64,000 bases of DNA from Pyrenula massariospora (Eukaryota > Ascomycota > Eurotiomycetes > Pyrenulales > Pyrenulaceae): assembly GCA_021030905.1 (NCBI GenBank), contig JAGFMI010000015.1:620001-684000 (forward strand), in the 5' to 3' direction. Below the pieces are notes generated by a model, which saw only the letters and a program-made list of their open reading frames with translations, had not been told where the DNA came from and ran no database searches. Made by a program: the position numbers and the translations under genes. Within the stretch, counting starts at the first letter, position 1. Each line of letters opens with the position of its first letter. Below, in pieces: positions 44,788-55,368 of this stretch.

Positions 44788-47580
44788 TCACAGTAAGCTC
44801 TCATACTTATCCAGCCCCGACTCCGACGCGAAATGCGCCTGATTCTGTTGCTGCGCCGCCTGCTGGCCCGCATTCCCCGGCTGCGGCGTCCCAGATCCAA
44901 AACCTTGGATCCCGCCCAGACCGGCGCCGTAGTGCGGTCTCTGTGGCAGACCGCTAAAAGCGCTGCCTGGGGTAGGTTGGTGCTGTGTTCCTGCTGCTGG
45001 TTGGAGGGGTGGGGAGAGGGGGTTCTGCGTGCCCCACGAGTTTGGGGGTTTCCAGGGTGTGTTTGAGGATGATGGGGGTGGGGGGATGGAGAATGCTGAG
45101 AAGGTAGTGGGGTTGTTGGAGGAGAGGGAGTTGAGGGTTGCGAGGGAGGGGTTGGAGGTTGTGCGTTGGTTGGTGGTAGGAGGAGGGGCGAGGGGTTTAG
45201 GGGTGGATGTCCAGGGGTTTGAGGAGGGAGGGATATTGGTAGAGGGGGCGTTTGAGGGTTGGAGGGAAGGGAAGATGTTGATGGAGGCGTCGGGGGTGAT
45301 GGAGCGGGAGCCAGGGGCTAAGGTGTTCGTTGGGCCTGTAGGGCTGGTCGGGGACATGGTTGACCAGCCGAATGTGGGAGCAGGTTGGTGTGGGTTGGCG
45401 GCCCATCCGCTGCTCTTGCTTCCGAGGACGTCGCTGTTGCTCTGGTTTTGTTTTCCAAGGACGAGTTGCTCGAAGGACTGCTCCCCGTTCTCTTGGCCGT
45501 TGAGGCCACCGTTTGGTAATCCGGGAGAGTTCATCGAGTTCCACGAACTCGGAGGAGGTGACTTGGCGCCATTGGACGATAGTCCTTGCAGTTTACGAGT
45601 TTGCTCTCGCTCGATCCTGGAAGAGAATTTCTTGATGAGGTCCATAAAATCTTTGAATTGCTGCAGATCCAGCAGAGGACCAAGACTAAAGCTCCACATG
45701 ATAGGCAAGACTTCCAAAGCCAGGTAATCAGTGTCTGCAACTGTTCCAACGCGCTGAAAAACTTTCAGCGCTGCCATCATGACGGCCGGCTCTTTCGTTT
45801 TGATACCTTTGAGTAAAGGTACAACTTTCTCCTGGACTGTGTATTTGTCGAGGGCTGTCACGACTTCTTTTCGGATCTTGTCTTCGAGGACGCCATTGAA
45901 GTCATCGCCTTGATCCTCTAAGTTGGACAACGGGGCGCCGCAGAGGACACCTAAAGCTTCCAAGCCGCTGATCTTAATGCCAAGGCTATTTGTCTTGCTA
46001 AACACGGACGCAATGACAGGGAACAGATCGTGCTTGACCGTAGAGAAATCAAGCACAGGTAATATAGAAGGTAGTGTTTTGAGGGCTTTGTCGACCAGAG
46101 AATGAGTTGAGGATTCCATAGCCACATGAATAATTGGTAATATATCGTCTTTAAATTCTTTTGCAGAGCAACTTTGAGTCATCACCTCAGCATTTTCCAA
46201 AAGCACGACAAGACCGGCCTCCTTAGCAGGATCTCGTTCTTGAGTACTTGTCTTTATTAGGAAGACTTCTCTCAATTGAGGGATGACTCGTTCCGAGAAG
46301 GTTCTTCGGCCAGATGGTATAGTCTTGATGATCTGAAATATATTCTGTAACACTAGAGATAATAGATCTTTGTCTTTTAGCTCATCAAGCATAACCCCGA
46401 GAACCTTCTTGCCAAGCACTGAAGCAGGAAATCGGCTCATGTTGGATTTGAACATGCGCATGAATTGCGCTTTCTCATTCGGTGTTTTCGTCGGCAGCTC
46501 TTCCATGAAACGGATAGTATTGACTAAAGTGTTATTGAAATACGCAGATGTTTGAAACTCTCGAGCTGTCATTCGTTGAGCGGGTCTTCGGCTCAATAAA
46601 CGGGGCAAAGTCTCATTCAGCTCGGCTGGTAGTTGTCTTGAAGAGCCAAACTTATTGCCGGGGCCTGGCATTGTGCTTGAGCTTCCATAGACCTTCTTGT
46701 ACGAAGACTGATTACCGTTAGTCTGCAAGGGTGAGCGATGAGGTGAATTGTAGAGCGCTACTGTGATTAGCCCTAGCGAGTAGATATCGGCGGAAGTAGT
46801 TATATTAATGTCGAGAACGAAATCGGGAGAGGTATAGTCAAGGTCTAACTGGACAGACCTAGGAAGCCGTGCATCATGATACAGCGCTTCTGATAATGAT
46901 AACGGTGGCAGGCTCTGGTGACCTTCCGCGTTGTCTGGCGGTCCAGTATGAGAGAGTCCCGCGACTTTCCAATCTGATTTCGCATTGACGTAGATCGCCT
47001 CCGGAGTCAAGTTGCCATGGACGAGTTTTGCAGACTCATGTAGAAATTCAAGACCCTTAGCCACCTGCAACAAGCCTTTCTGAATTTCAAGTTCGTCCAT
47101 TTCGAAGTCTCTTCGCCTCCGTGTACCATCGGGTTCTTCAATTACGAACCGACCTGGCCGACCTCCAGCTCCACCCGTTCTCTCCTGATCATCCTTTTCA
47201 GAAAGCAGCGTAGCTAGAGAAGCCGTCACAGGCTCTGTAGCAAACATTAGGCCACCGCTTCTCGTCTCCTCGACCGGCTCCACAAGCTGGAGGACGCTTG
47301 GGTGTCGCAAGCGGGCCAGATTGCTTGCCTCACGCTTCAGCCTCTCAACAACCTCATCCTGCACCTTGCGAAGGGCAGAGGCGCTAGAACGGGCCCCGAA
47401 GCCGCTCGAATTTGCGTCTAATGATTTCCTGTCAAAAATGAATACAGAGACCTCGGAACCAGTGGTCTTTTTCTTCGCATTGAAAATCCTCCATACTCCG
47501 GATGTGGCGGTAGGCTGCTTATCGATCTCATAATTGCTATGGATATTGGAAGCAAAAGATTTCAGTGCAGAAGAAAACAT
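44788..47580 (-). CDS. SCYL2/Ppk32-like pseudokinase
   Basis: Single exon, 930 aa, ATG at 47580 (MFSSALKSFASNI). A protein-kinase-like domain fills roughly residues 30-350, but the catalytic loop reads VHGNLTPEAIYV instead of HRDxxxxN and the DFG position reads VAGLSH, so it is predicted inactive; SADIYSLGLI matches the later kinase subdomain. HEAT-like helical repeats follow (DDILPIIHVAMES, TLPSILPVLDF, LFPVIASVFSK). The tail is long, Ser/Pro/Asn-rich and disordered, with repeated NPW/GW/TPW tryptophan motifs and a closing GLDKYESLL. SCY1-like family members act in clathrin-coated vesicle and Golgi trafficking. The coding antisense strand shows long chance frames because of the biased tail. 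Confidence 0.88.
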   Translation of the reverse strand: MFSSALKSFASNIHSNYEIDKQPTATSGVWRIFNAKKKTTGSEVSVFIFDRKSLDANSSGFGARSSASALRKVQDEVVERLKREASNLARLRHPSVLQLVEPVEETRSGGLMFATEPVTASLATLLSEKDDQERTGGAGGRPGRFVIEEPDGTRRRRDFEMDELEIQKGLLQVAKGLEFLHESAKLVHGNLTPEAIYVNAKSDWKVAGLSHTGPPDNAEGHQSLPPLSLSEALYHDARLPRSVQLDLDYTSPDFVLDINITTSADIYSLGLITVALYNSPHRSPLQTNGNQSSYKKVYGSSSTMPGPGNKFGSSRQLPAELNETLPRLLSRRPAQRMTAREFQTSAYFNNTLVNTIRFMEELPTKTPNEKAQFMRMFKSNMSRFPASVLGKKVLGVMLDELKDKDLLSLVLQNIFQIIKTIPSGRRTFSERVIPQLREVFLIKTSTQERDPAKEAGLVVLLENAEVMTQSCSAKEFKDDILPIIHVAMESSTHSLVDKALKTLPSILPVLDFSTVKHDLFPVIASVFSKTNSLGIKISGLEALGVLCGAPLSNLEDQGDDFNGVLEDKIRKEVVTALDKYTVQEKVVPLLKGIKTKEPAVMMAALKVFQRVGTVADTDYLALEVLPIMWSFSLGPLLDLQQFKDFMDLIKKFSSRIEREQTRKLQGLSSNGAKSPPPSSWNSMNSPGLPNGGLNGQENGEQSFEQLVLGKQNQSNSDVLGSKSSGWAANPHQPAPTFGWSTMSPTSPTGPTNTLAPGSRSITPDASINIFPSLQPSNAPSTNIPPSSNPWTSTPKPLAPPPTTNQRTTSNPSLATLNSLSSNNPTTFSAFSIPPPPSSSNTPWKPPNSWGTQNPLSPPLQPAAGTQHQPTPGSAFSGLPQRPHYGAGLGGIQGFGSGTPQPGNAGQQAAQQQNQAHFASESGLDKYESLL

Positions 47581-47972
47581 TGCTGAACGCTCAATGCTCT
47601 GTCAGCTCGCTCTAAAACGATCATTGGCGACAGACTTCGTCACGGGCCTAAGATTGCTCGAACAAGGCACTCATGATGATTTCAATCTTCATCGCATCAA
47701 AGTCGAAAGTTAGTGCCTGGCTTTGAGATTGTAAACAATGACGTCTGGTTGGTGATTAAGTTGTCCTCGAGAAACTGATGCTCAATCTGGGCCAATGAGA
47801 CGCCCCGCTGTTGGAGCTCCGATGTGACTCCGATGCCCATCTTTTTTTTGGATCCTTCGTCTGCACTGCGACACGCCCTCTGACAAGATGACTCCAATTG
47901 TGCTGGCTGGACCATAAAATCCCTCTGCCCTCGAACGCTCGTTGAGCTACAGTTGTCACCCATGAGCCTACA
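47581..47972. promoter_or_regulatory. Divergent promoter, SCYL2-like / BCAT
   Basis: A 392-bp head-to-head spacer between the two start codons; the likely shared promoter. No discrete sites are assigned. Confidence 0.4.
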
Positions 47973-49357
47973 ATGACCATGTCCTTACCCAGGCTGCTTC
48001 GCAGCACTCCAATTGCCTCCTTCTCCTCATCACTCCGCACAGAACCACCTTTACTCTCGAGATGCATGCAACTAGCCTCACGACGGCCATACAGCATAAA
48101 GACGGATGGAGCTGCTCTTGAAACTCTCCCAGATATTGACCCCTTGAAGCTTCAAATTACCGAATCTATAACGCCTAAAGAACTCGTCCCTCCGCAAGAG
48201 CTGGTATTCGGGCGGCATTTCACAGGTAGCCAATTGACCGCCCTTCTTCTCTTACCGAGCCTAACCAGTGTTACTACATACAGATCATATGCTCACGATA
48301 GAATGGACGGCTTCGTCAGGCTGGCTCGCACCACGAATAACGCCCTATCAGAATTTCTCCCTGGACCCTGCAACATGCGTTTTTCACTACGCCTTTGAAG
48401 CTTTCGAGGGCATGAAAGCCTATAAGTGCGCTGATGGTAGCATACGGCTATTTCGACCAGATAAGAATATGGCTCGATTGAACAAGAGCTCCGCGCGGCT
48501 CGCTCTTCCTAATTTTGACGGTGAGAAAATGATCGAGCTTATTGGCCGATTGTGCAAGATCGATAGTCGCTTTATCCCTGCCCAGAGAGGCTACAGTCTG
48601 TATCTGCGGCCAACTATGATTGGCACGCAGCGCACACTCGGTGTAGGTCCTCCGGGATCTGCGCTACTGTTTGTCATAGCATCACCTGTTGGTCCGTATT
48701 ATCCTACTGGTTTCAAAGCAGTCAACCTTGAAGCCACTGATTATGCGGTACGAGCCTGGCCAGGTGGAGTTGGCGACAAGAAGCTTGGTGCGAATTATGC
48801 GCCGTGTATTGTCCCACAGCTGGCCGCTGCAAAGCGAGGCTTCCACCAGAATCTTTGGCTTTTTGGGGAGGAGGAGTTTATCACTGAGGTCGGTACCATG
48901 AATCTCTTTATTGCGATGAAGAACAAGGAGACTGGGAAGAAGGAGCTATGCACCGCACCTTTGGACGGTACGATCTTAGAAGGAGTCACGAGAGACAGCG
49001 TTCTGGCGCTTGCACGAGAACGACTCGAGCCGGAAGGCTGGACTATTTCCGAGCGTTACGTTCGGATGGCAGAACTCGACGAGGCCTCGAGTGAAGGTAG
49101 GCTAATGGAGGTCTTTGGTGCTGGTACAGCTGTCATTGTGAGTCCGGTGAGGAAGATTGGATGGAGAGAGAAGCTAGTAGATTGTGGTTTGAAGGACGAC
49201 GAGGAAGCCGGGGAGATAGCGGCCAGGATGAAGACATGGATTGAAGGAATCCAATATGGCGAAGGAAAGCATCCCTGGAGGTATGTCTTTTCTTTCTCTC
49301 CTATTCTTCAATTTCAAGGATATCCGTGCTGACAATGATGGCAGTGTTGTGGTATGA
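47973..49357 (+). CDS. Branched-chain amino acid aminotransferase, mitochondrial type
   Basis: Model join(47973..48225, 48284..49280, 49345..49357), 420 aa. Fold-type IV PLP enzyme that interconverts Leu, Ile and Val with their 2-oxo acids using 2-oxoglutarate/glutamate. The N-terminus is basic and Ser-rich (LLRSTPIASFSSSLR), a mitochondrial presequence. Motifs: FHYAFEAFEGMKAYK, LYLRPTMIGT, the PLP-lysine region GDKKLGANYAP, and FGEEEFITEVGTMNLF, then a phosphate-binding LDGTILEGVTRDS. The last exon is only 13 nt, completing ...PWSVVV; it follows a TGGCAG acceptor with a CTGAC branch site. Corresponds to yeast Bat1/Bat2. Confidence 0.92.
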
Positions 49358-50248
49358 TTTTCGGATACCCAAAAAGCGTTTGACACCGTTACATAGATCT
49401 TGTTCGCGTAATCAATTTCCTCGCTAGAGCAGCTCGGTATTGGTCTCTACGGACCAAGCAAGGCTCAAAACAAGAAAAATACGTCGTCTACGTTCGCTAT
49501 GAAACGTGGACTAATGCTATACATGATGATACACCAGCGCGTTGATGCTATTGTAATTGCCTATGATGTGCCGCTTGGCACAGATTCCCTTTGAATCCTT
49601 CATGCAGCACAGCAGCTTCTTCCGCCTGATATAGCCTACATACGCTGGCGGCAGGCATCTGTTCTAATGTTCCAGACGCACATTGAGCTAGACCCCCTCC
49701 GTGATCAACACACTACTGCCGCGAAACCCCCATGCCATACAAAATCGGCATCTTCTGGAACGTCGCCCTCCTGTGATGTTTTTGCAAGCTATTGCCAAAA
49801 GCTTAGACTCGTAAGTTCCTATGAATTCTTTTCCCTCTTACCAGCGCTGGTGCTCCTTCTGTGCTGGATTTTGTGGAGGTATGTATCTCTAGCGCTGGCT
49901 TATAGATGTAGCCTGACCTTTAAGTTCCAAGCTTGGTATGTACCGAATGAGCTATATGAAGCGTTCGAAGCATTCGTCCTCTCCAGGGCCTTCTTTGATA
50001 AAACGAATGTGAATAAGATTAAGGACAAGTTGCTTAGATAAAAATGGAGAAAGGGCTGGATGGAATTCAAGTGAAATGGCTTGGCATAATTAGATATTTC
50101 CCCAAGCTTCGCCAAGATCCGCCTTTTCTCCGTAGCACTTTCAAATCGAATTGACTTTATGATACCTTAGCTATCTAGCACTTACCAGCAACTAAATCCA
50201 GTTCCCTTTGCCCACCGTTGCGGATGTCGCTGATCTGTGCCCCTGCTT
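49358..50248. other. Intergenic
   Basis: A 124-codon rightward frame at 49667-50041 has one good hydrophobic segment (FFSLLPALVLLLCWILW) but no other support. Otherwise promoter of the following gene. Confidence 0.35.
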
Positions 50249-53200
50249 ATGCTCCTTGACCGCTACTCATGGAGGCTTACAATTTTTTCGCGACCTTGCT
50301 TTCGACCGCTTCGCAACTCCACTTCACGAAGATGGCTCCATCACACCATATTTCAAATATACCCCTTCGGGAGGGATCGAGTGGAACAGAAATTCGGATA
50401 CTTCTACAACTGTATTGTGCACGGGGAGGCTAAAAGCGGCATTCGCAAGAGCTACCATGTGCCCACAAGGACAAGGCAAAATGTTGGCGAAGGTTCTATA
50501 TGCGTAAGAAGCTATGATAAACCAAGGCTCCTGTCGCATAGAAACACCAACAGACAGGTCCAAATCTTTGTGTTGAGACTGAAGAGGTGCCAAAATTGGG
50601 CAGAAGCCGAACATGGCAAATGGACTTACCAGCGGAAGTACTTTACAAGTTACGCTGACGACCCGAATGTCTTGTTGAAACCTCGAAAGGCCAATTCTAA
50701 GAGGAGGCTCGAACGGCGGCATGATATCGTCAAGAATGCAGGTTCTCATACCTCTGTTACAGTCAGAAAAGTACCATCAGGTCAACACTCTAGCGGACTG
50801 AAAGTGATTAAAACACCAGGAGGACTCCAGACGAAACTCAAGCCGCTCGTTCACAGGGTAACATCAGGACAGCTCGTCAGGCCTGTCAAGGGCCCATTAA
50901 TTTCAAGAGCAGTGGTGAAGAAAGAAGAATCAGAATATCCCACGAAAGATGTAGGATTAAAAGAACAGGCGAAGAAGGCAGAACTAGATTATCCCTTGAA
51001 AGATGCAGAATTGAGACAACCGATAAAGGAAATGGAGCCAACACACCCTTTGAAAGAGGTAGATTGGGGACAATTCGTAAAGGAGATGGGGTCAAAACAG
51101 TCCGCGGAGCAAGCAGATTTCGAACAGCCTATGAAGAAGGAAGTGCCTGGACATCCTGGACTTTACCCTATCGTTCAAGATTGCATTCAGCTTGCAAAAG
51201 TTCCAGTACTACGGAAACGTCTTAAGCATCCTACAGATAATATCATTCGGCGCGTTCCCCTTGGACAGATGAAAAAGCCATCTGACCCTGATCAAGCCCG
51301 TTCTAAGATGTTGCAAATTCCAGACCCCAAGGACTTCTCACGTGGAAGAGATGCCTTTGGAGCGCAGATGAAACTCCTAGGATTTATACACTCAATGGTT
51401 GATGCTCTTCGATCCAAGCAAAATCCACTCAACTCCGACAAATCTCCATCTCTAGAAGATCCTGTAATGACAACCTCACAAGGCGCCTCATTCAAGCATT
51501 TGACCGCTATCGGCCTCTCGATGAGAAAATTCTTATGGCAAAATCTTAAAAAGCTAAAGTCACGCGGAATTACCGGCGTAGGAGAGCACTTGAGCGGTGG
51601 GGAACGAGAAACACCTGGGGAGACTGGGTGTGACGATGAGCACGCTTTTCATAATTTTGATACGCTCCCAGGACTCCAGCAAAGGATAAGGGTCCTGGAT
51701 GAATATGAGACTAGAGTGAAAAGATTGGAAAGGGAAAGCGTTGAAAGAGAAAGGAGAATCGCAAATCGGAGACTTACAAGAGACCGGGGACTCGTGATAG
51801 ACCGCAGAATTGCAAGAGTAGAGAGAGTCACAAAGGGAAGAAGACCTGCAAAAGCAAGGAAGTTCGTGGAGGAGGAGCAACTTGAAAAGCAGAAAATTGC
51901 GAAGCAGAATAGTACCAAGCAGAAGAAAATTGCAAAGCAGGAAAGTACCAAGCAGAAAGTTGCGAAGCAGAAAAGTACCAAGCAGACAATTGCGAAGCAG
52001 GAAACTACCAAGCAAACAATTACCAAGCAGAAACCTACCAAACAAAAAACTGTCAAGAAGAAAATCGCTAGCCAGAGTCAGCTCGTAAGGCTTAGCCAGA
52101 AGAAATTGCGCACTGTGATACCCCGTCAAGACACTACTTCAAGGGGTAGCAACATGCCTGAATTATCTCAACCATTTGACACTCAAGATTCTGACAAAGC
52201 TATTGGGTCCGACGATCTGACTTGGGGTTCATTCGATGTACAGAATGAGCTTCATTTGGACATGTTTGACAAGCTAATGCTGAATCCTGAAGCTGATGGC
52301 GAGATTGACTTTCTGTCAAAACAAGAACCTCCAGACTACACTTCCGGACCCAACAACCAGATTGATGCCATTGAATCTGGTACAGAACACTCATCTCCCG
52401 GACTGATTGACATGGGAATGGATCAAACAGAGAGTCAGACTATCATGCCTGATCTGGAGCCTGATCAAGTGCAGGAGCTTGACTTCAATTATGAATTGCC
52501 CGATGATCCTCTGGCCCCGTCCATCAAAATAGATCGATCCGGACGCATGAAAAGTCCACCTCGTGTACTCGCATCCGCTGAAATCGAGACTCTTCTGGTC
52601 CTCTCTGCAACCTCGTCCCATCTTTCCGCTATCGATTTCGAGCGCCTGCTTCCTAAAGGGTTTCACATCCCCGAATGGCGCTCCCGTGGCGGACTTCTCA
52701 GGGCCATACCAGGGCGCTCCCCCGTTACTCTCTCTCGCCTCCCCTTCTGGATCCTCCTCTTCTCAAACCCCGGTCAAGCCTTCGCCTACCAACAAGCCCT
52801 GATCTCCGCGCACTCCGCCTCCTTAGAACCATCAACCCCCCCGAACCCAGAGCACGCCAGCCAAACCATGCACGACCATCATCACGCAAGAGACTTCACC
52901 CTCCTCTTCCCCACCCAACAACTCCACCTCCGCGCCTACACGCCCCCCTTCCCCAAACTCCTCGCCCTCACCCTCCGCCGCCACGAGGAACACACCCTCC
53001 CCGGCCCCGACACCCACGGCCGCCACCCCTACCCCGTCCGCATCTGGTCCGACCCCCGCCACGGCTTCACCCTGGCCCCCGCGATTGTGTCTGCCAGCAT
53101 CGAGGCTGACGGCCGCGCGCGCAACCTGCCCTGGGACGCGTACCCGGGCGTACACGACTTGCAGGACGTCGAAAAGAAGATTAAGAGGGGCATGCAGAGG

Positions 53201-53386
53201 GAGGGGTTTGAGTTGAGGGGGATCGATGTGCCCGGGGAGGCGGCGGGGTGTTTGGTGCGGTTTCGGGGGGAGGGGGAGGCGAGGAGGTTTGTGAGGGCGT
53301 GGGATGGACGTGTGTTGGTGAGGACGGCGAGGAGTGAGGTGTGGCCGGATCCGCCGCCGCGGGTGAGGTGTGAGGCGCTGTGGTAA
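50249..53386 (+). CDS. 1045-aa repeat-rich, probably mitochondrial protein
   Basis: One open frame from ATG 50249 to TAA 53384-53386. The N-terminus (MLLDRYSWRLTIFSRPCFRP, then RNSTSRRW) is Arg/Ser-rich with one acidic residue, like a mitochondrial presequence. A Lys-rich region with imperfect DYPLKDAELRQPIKE-type repeats follows (about residues 225-300), then a long charged coiled-coil-like segment (RRIANRRLTRDRGLVIDRR), then five 10-residue IAKQxSTKQK repeats (about 550-600). The C-terminal ~250 residues look folded: a helix AEIETLLVLSATSSHLSAIDFERLL, then an RRM-like pattern (LPFWILLFSNPGQAFAYQQAL and GCLVRFRGEGEARRFVRAWDG). Its GC content jumps sharply after about 52700. No family recognised; a mitochondrial RNA-linked role is inference. 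The start and a possible intron near 50490 are uncertain. Confidence 0.75.
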   Translation: MLLDRYSWRLTIFSRPCFRPLRNSTSRRWLHHTIFQIYPFGRDRVEQKFGYFYNCIVHGEAKSGIRKSYHVPTRTRQNVGEGSICVRSYDKPRLLSHRNTNRQVQIFVLRLKRCQNWAEAEHGKWTYQRKYFTSYADDPNVLLKPRKANSKRRLERRHDIVKNAGSHTSVTVRKVPSGQHSSGLKVIKTPGGLQTKLKPLVHRVTSGQLVRPVKGPLISRAVVKKEESEYPTKDVGLKEQAKKAELDYPLKDAELRQPIKEMEPTHPLKEVDWGQFVKEMGSKQSAEQADFEQPMKKEVPGHPGLYPIVQDCIQLAKVPVLRKRLKHPTDNIIRRVPLGQMKKPSDPDQARSKMLQIPDPKDFSRGRDAFGAQMKLLGFIHSMVDALRSKQNPLNSDKSPSLEDPVMTTSQGASFKHLTAIGLSMRKFLWQNLKKLKSRGITGVGEHLSGGERETPGETGCDDEHAFHNFDTLPGLQQRIRVLDEYETRVKRLERESVERERRIANRRLTRDRGLVIDRRIARVERVTKGRRPAKARKFVEEEQLEKQKIAKQNSTKQKKIAKQESTKQKVAKQKSTKQTIAKQETTKQTITKQKPTKQKTVKKKIASQSQLVRLSQKKLRTVIPRQDTTSRGSNMPELSQPFDTQDSDKAIGSDDLTWGSFDVQNELHLDMFDKLMLNPEADGEIDFLSKQEPPDYTSGPNNQIDAIESGTEHSSPGLIDMGMDQTESQTIMPDLEPDQVQELDFNYELPDDPLAPSIKIDRSGRMKSPPRVLASAEIETLLVLSATSSHLSAIDFERLLPKGFHIPEWRSRGGLLRAIPGRSPVTLSRLPFWILLFSNPGQAFAYQQALISAHSASLEPSTPPNPEHASQTMHDHHHARDFTLLFPTQQLHLRAYTPPFPKLLALTLRRHEEHTLPGPDTHGRHPYPVRIWSDPRHGFTLAPAIVSASIEADGRARNLPWDAYPGVHDLQDVEKKIKRGMQREGFELRGIDVPGEAAGCLVRFRGEGEARRFVRAWDGRVLVRTARSEVWPDPPPRVRCEALW
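51896..52048 (+). repeat. Five 30-bp in-frame tandem repeats
   Basis: Units begin at 51896, 51929, 51959, 51989 and 52019 (one extra AAA codon after the first). Each encodes (I/V)xKQ-xx-TKQ-x, such as IAKQESTKQK. They are highly similar at DNA level, which implies recent expansion, so copy number may vary between strains. Confidence 0.85.
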
Positions 53387-53938
53387 TTGGGTTGAGGGCT
53401 TTTTGTTTGTCACTGTATATATGGAGGGAAGACTTTGACTAGTCTTTAATTGAGATACCCCTTATATAGACTAGATGATATTTATTAGCGCTGCATAGTG
53501 TGCTATACGTGGACACGCGGACGTGTCATTTTTCCGCAAATCGTTCATTTCTGTCCTTTCTATCCGTCGCATGACATTGTTCTATTGGCTTGGGTGTAGC
53601 CGCCGTCCATCTCGTTCCATTCCCTTCCCCGCGGGAATATCGCCATCCCCATCCACATGCAAGCAACTAAGAGGTCAAAAGCTACTATCATTCTCTCACA
53701 GCGTAGAAGCCACAGACGGAACCCGAAGCCAGGATGGACCTGCAACGATAAAAATGATACCTCGACCTTAAATCCCGAGCCATCCTTTATTTTCTCCACA
53801 GCCACTAAGAAAGCAAACGCTCCTATTACGTATAAAGATACACGTTACACGTTGCACATGAAGATACCACCACAGGACCAGAGAACCACAACAACCAGCC
53901 ATCAACCGATCACCATCCGCGAAAATAGAACTCAGCTC
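53387..53938. other. Convergent intergenic
   Basis: 3' flanks of the repeat-rich gene and of the Lunapark gene. Short frames here lack support. Confidence 0.4.
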
Positions 53939-55368
53939 TCACGAGCCCCCATTCCCGCTCCTTAGCACCCGGCGTCTGGGCCGCTGCGCACTGCCTTCGT
54001 CTCGGTCGTTGCTTTTGCCCGTGCTCTTTTTCCTCTTCGTCTGGGAGGGCTCTGGCACGCGACTATCTTCGTCTGCCTCCTCGTCCTCCGTATCGGGAGT
54101 TTGCTCGTTGATATCGTCTGCACCGTCTGATGTGTCGTGCTCTTCTTTCTTGACGGTTGCTTCGTCTTCTGCGTCGATGGTGCTCTGCTCGGCTTCTGCG
54201 GCGGCCTTGCGTCTTATCTTTTCTTTTAGCGTTTCTCTCTCCATGCCCGCGCCTTCGCTTTCCGCTTCTACTCCATCAGTGCCGAAGGGGTCTTGCCTTT
54301 TGCCAATGCCCTCGTCGTTGCTCTTGACCTCTGCCACTAGCCCACGACTGCCCATGTCTGCTGGGTCCTGACCATTTTCTGCTCCACACCCCCCACACCT
54401 CCACATTCCAACTTCTTCTAATGTCCTCACACCCGGTGGCGCCTGTCCATTGACCAACCGGCACTTCCGACAGATCAACGCCAGCCGGTTTTTTGCAAGC
54501 GTCTCGTCTTCGCCGAGGAGTACGTCTAGGATCCGGTCGTACCAGTGTGGTGTCATTGCTGGCGCGTATGAGGTTGGAGGAAGGAGAGGTTGTGGATAAG
54601 GATCTGAGAAAGCGTTTGGTGCAAACGACTCGGACGGTGGAGAAGGGGGCGGGTATTGGGATGGTGGTGTGTTCGGTGGTAAGGGTGAAGGGGAGGTGGG
54701 AGATCGTTGCGGGCTACGACGGCCGGGGATGTTGGCTGTTGCAGGAGGAGCGATTCCGGTTCGTGGTCCCAGGTTTTGTGGCGTCGGTGATTGAGCAGGC
54801 TCAGACTTGATCTTTCTCTTCGTGCCTTTCTTTTCTCCGCCTGCCTTTTCTCCCGGACCAGGACCGCCTCCATATTTTCGAATCAACTCCTCCGTACTGT
54901 CGTATTTTGTCGCCTCTTTGAGCTTCCGTATCGTCTCCCCTCTCTCCTGAGTTAGCTCGTCAACTCTCCCCTCATGCCCCTTGACCCTCCAGTCCCAAAA
55001 GCCACTCATCGCCCGCCTTACGCCCCATATTGTGGGTATACCGCCGACGAGTCCGAGCCAATGCGTCAATCTCCAGCTTTGATATCCGAGGACAAGAAAG
55101 AGGATGAGGCTGTAGAGAAGGTAAAGGAGAGTGGAGTAGAGGGTGAAGAGGGCGGTGGTCCGGCGAGCACGGGAACGGGTGCGTTCGAGCCCGAGCGTTT
55201 GGGATTGTATTTGTGTGGAGAGCTTGATGAGGGTCTTCTCGAAGCCGGCAGGGGAGGTGTTAGTTCGCTGTAGGCGTGTTGGTGGTTAATTTGTGGTATG
55301 TTATGAAGAGCTGAGCAGGGGAAGTTTGGAAGGATGTGGCTTACTCGGAAGGGCCAGAAAGAAGACAT
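53939..55368 (-). CDS. LNP1: Lunapark-family ER junction protein
   Basis: Model complement(join(53939..55267, 55345..55368)), 450 aa. Exon 1 is eight codons (MSSFWPFR), joined in phase 0 by a 77-nt intron with a GTAAGC donor and CTACAG acceptor. The protein has the SPAGFEKTLIKLSTQI coiled region, two close hydrophobic segments (TLYSTLLYLLYSLILFLVLGY and LTHWLGLVGGIPTIWGV) making a hairpin, a second coiled coil (RVDELTQERGETIRKLKEAT), a Pro-rich linker, and the zinc ribbon CRKC...CGGC within DVLLGEDETLAKNRLALICRKC. Lunapark stabilises three-way junctions of the tubular ER. The C-terminal ~150 residues are acidic then basic and disordered. Confidence 0.92.

Noticed and set aside
45029-45727. 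232-codon rightward ORF inside the SCYL2-like gene
   Set aside because: Shadow of the low-complexity Ser/Pro/Asn tail on the opposite strand.
51560-52129. Leu/Phe/Cys-rich leftward ORFs resembling membrane protein
   Set aside because: Antisense of the Lys/Gln repeats; composition is an artefact.
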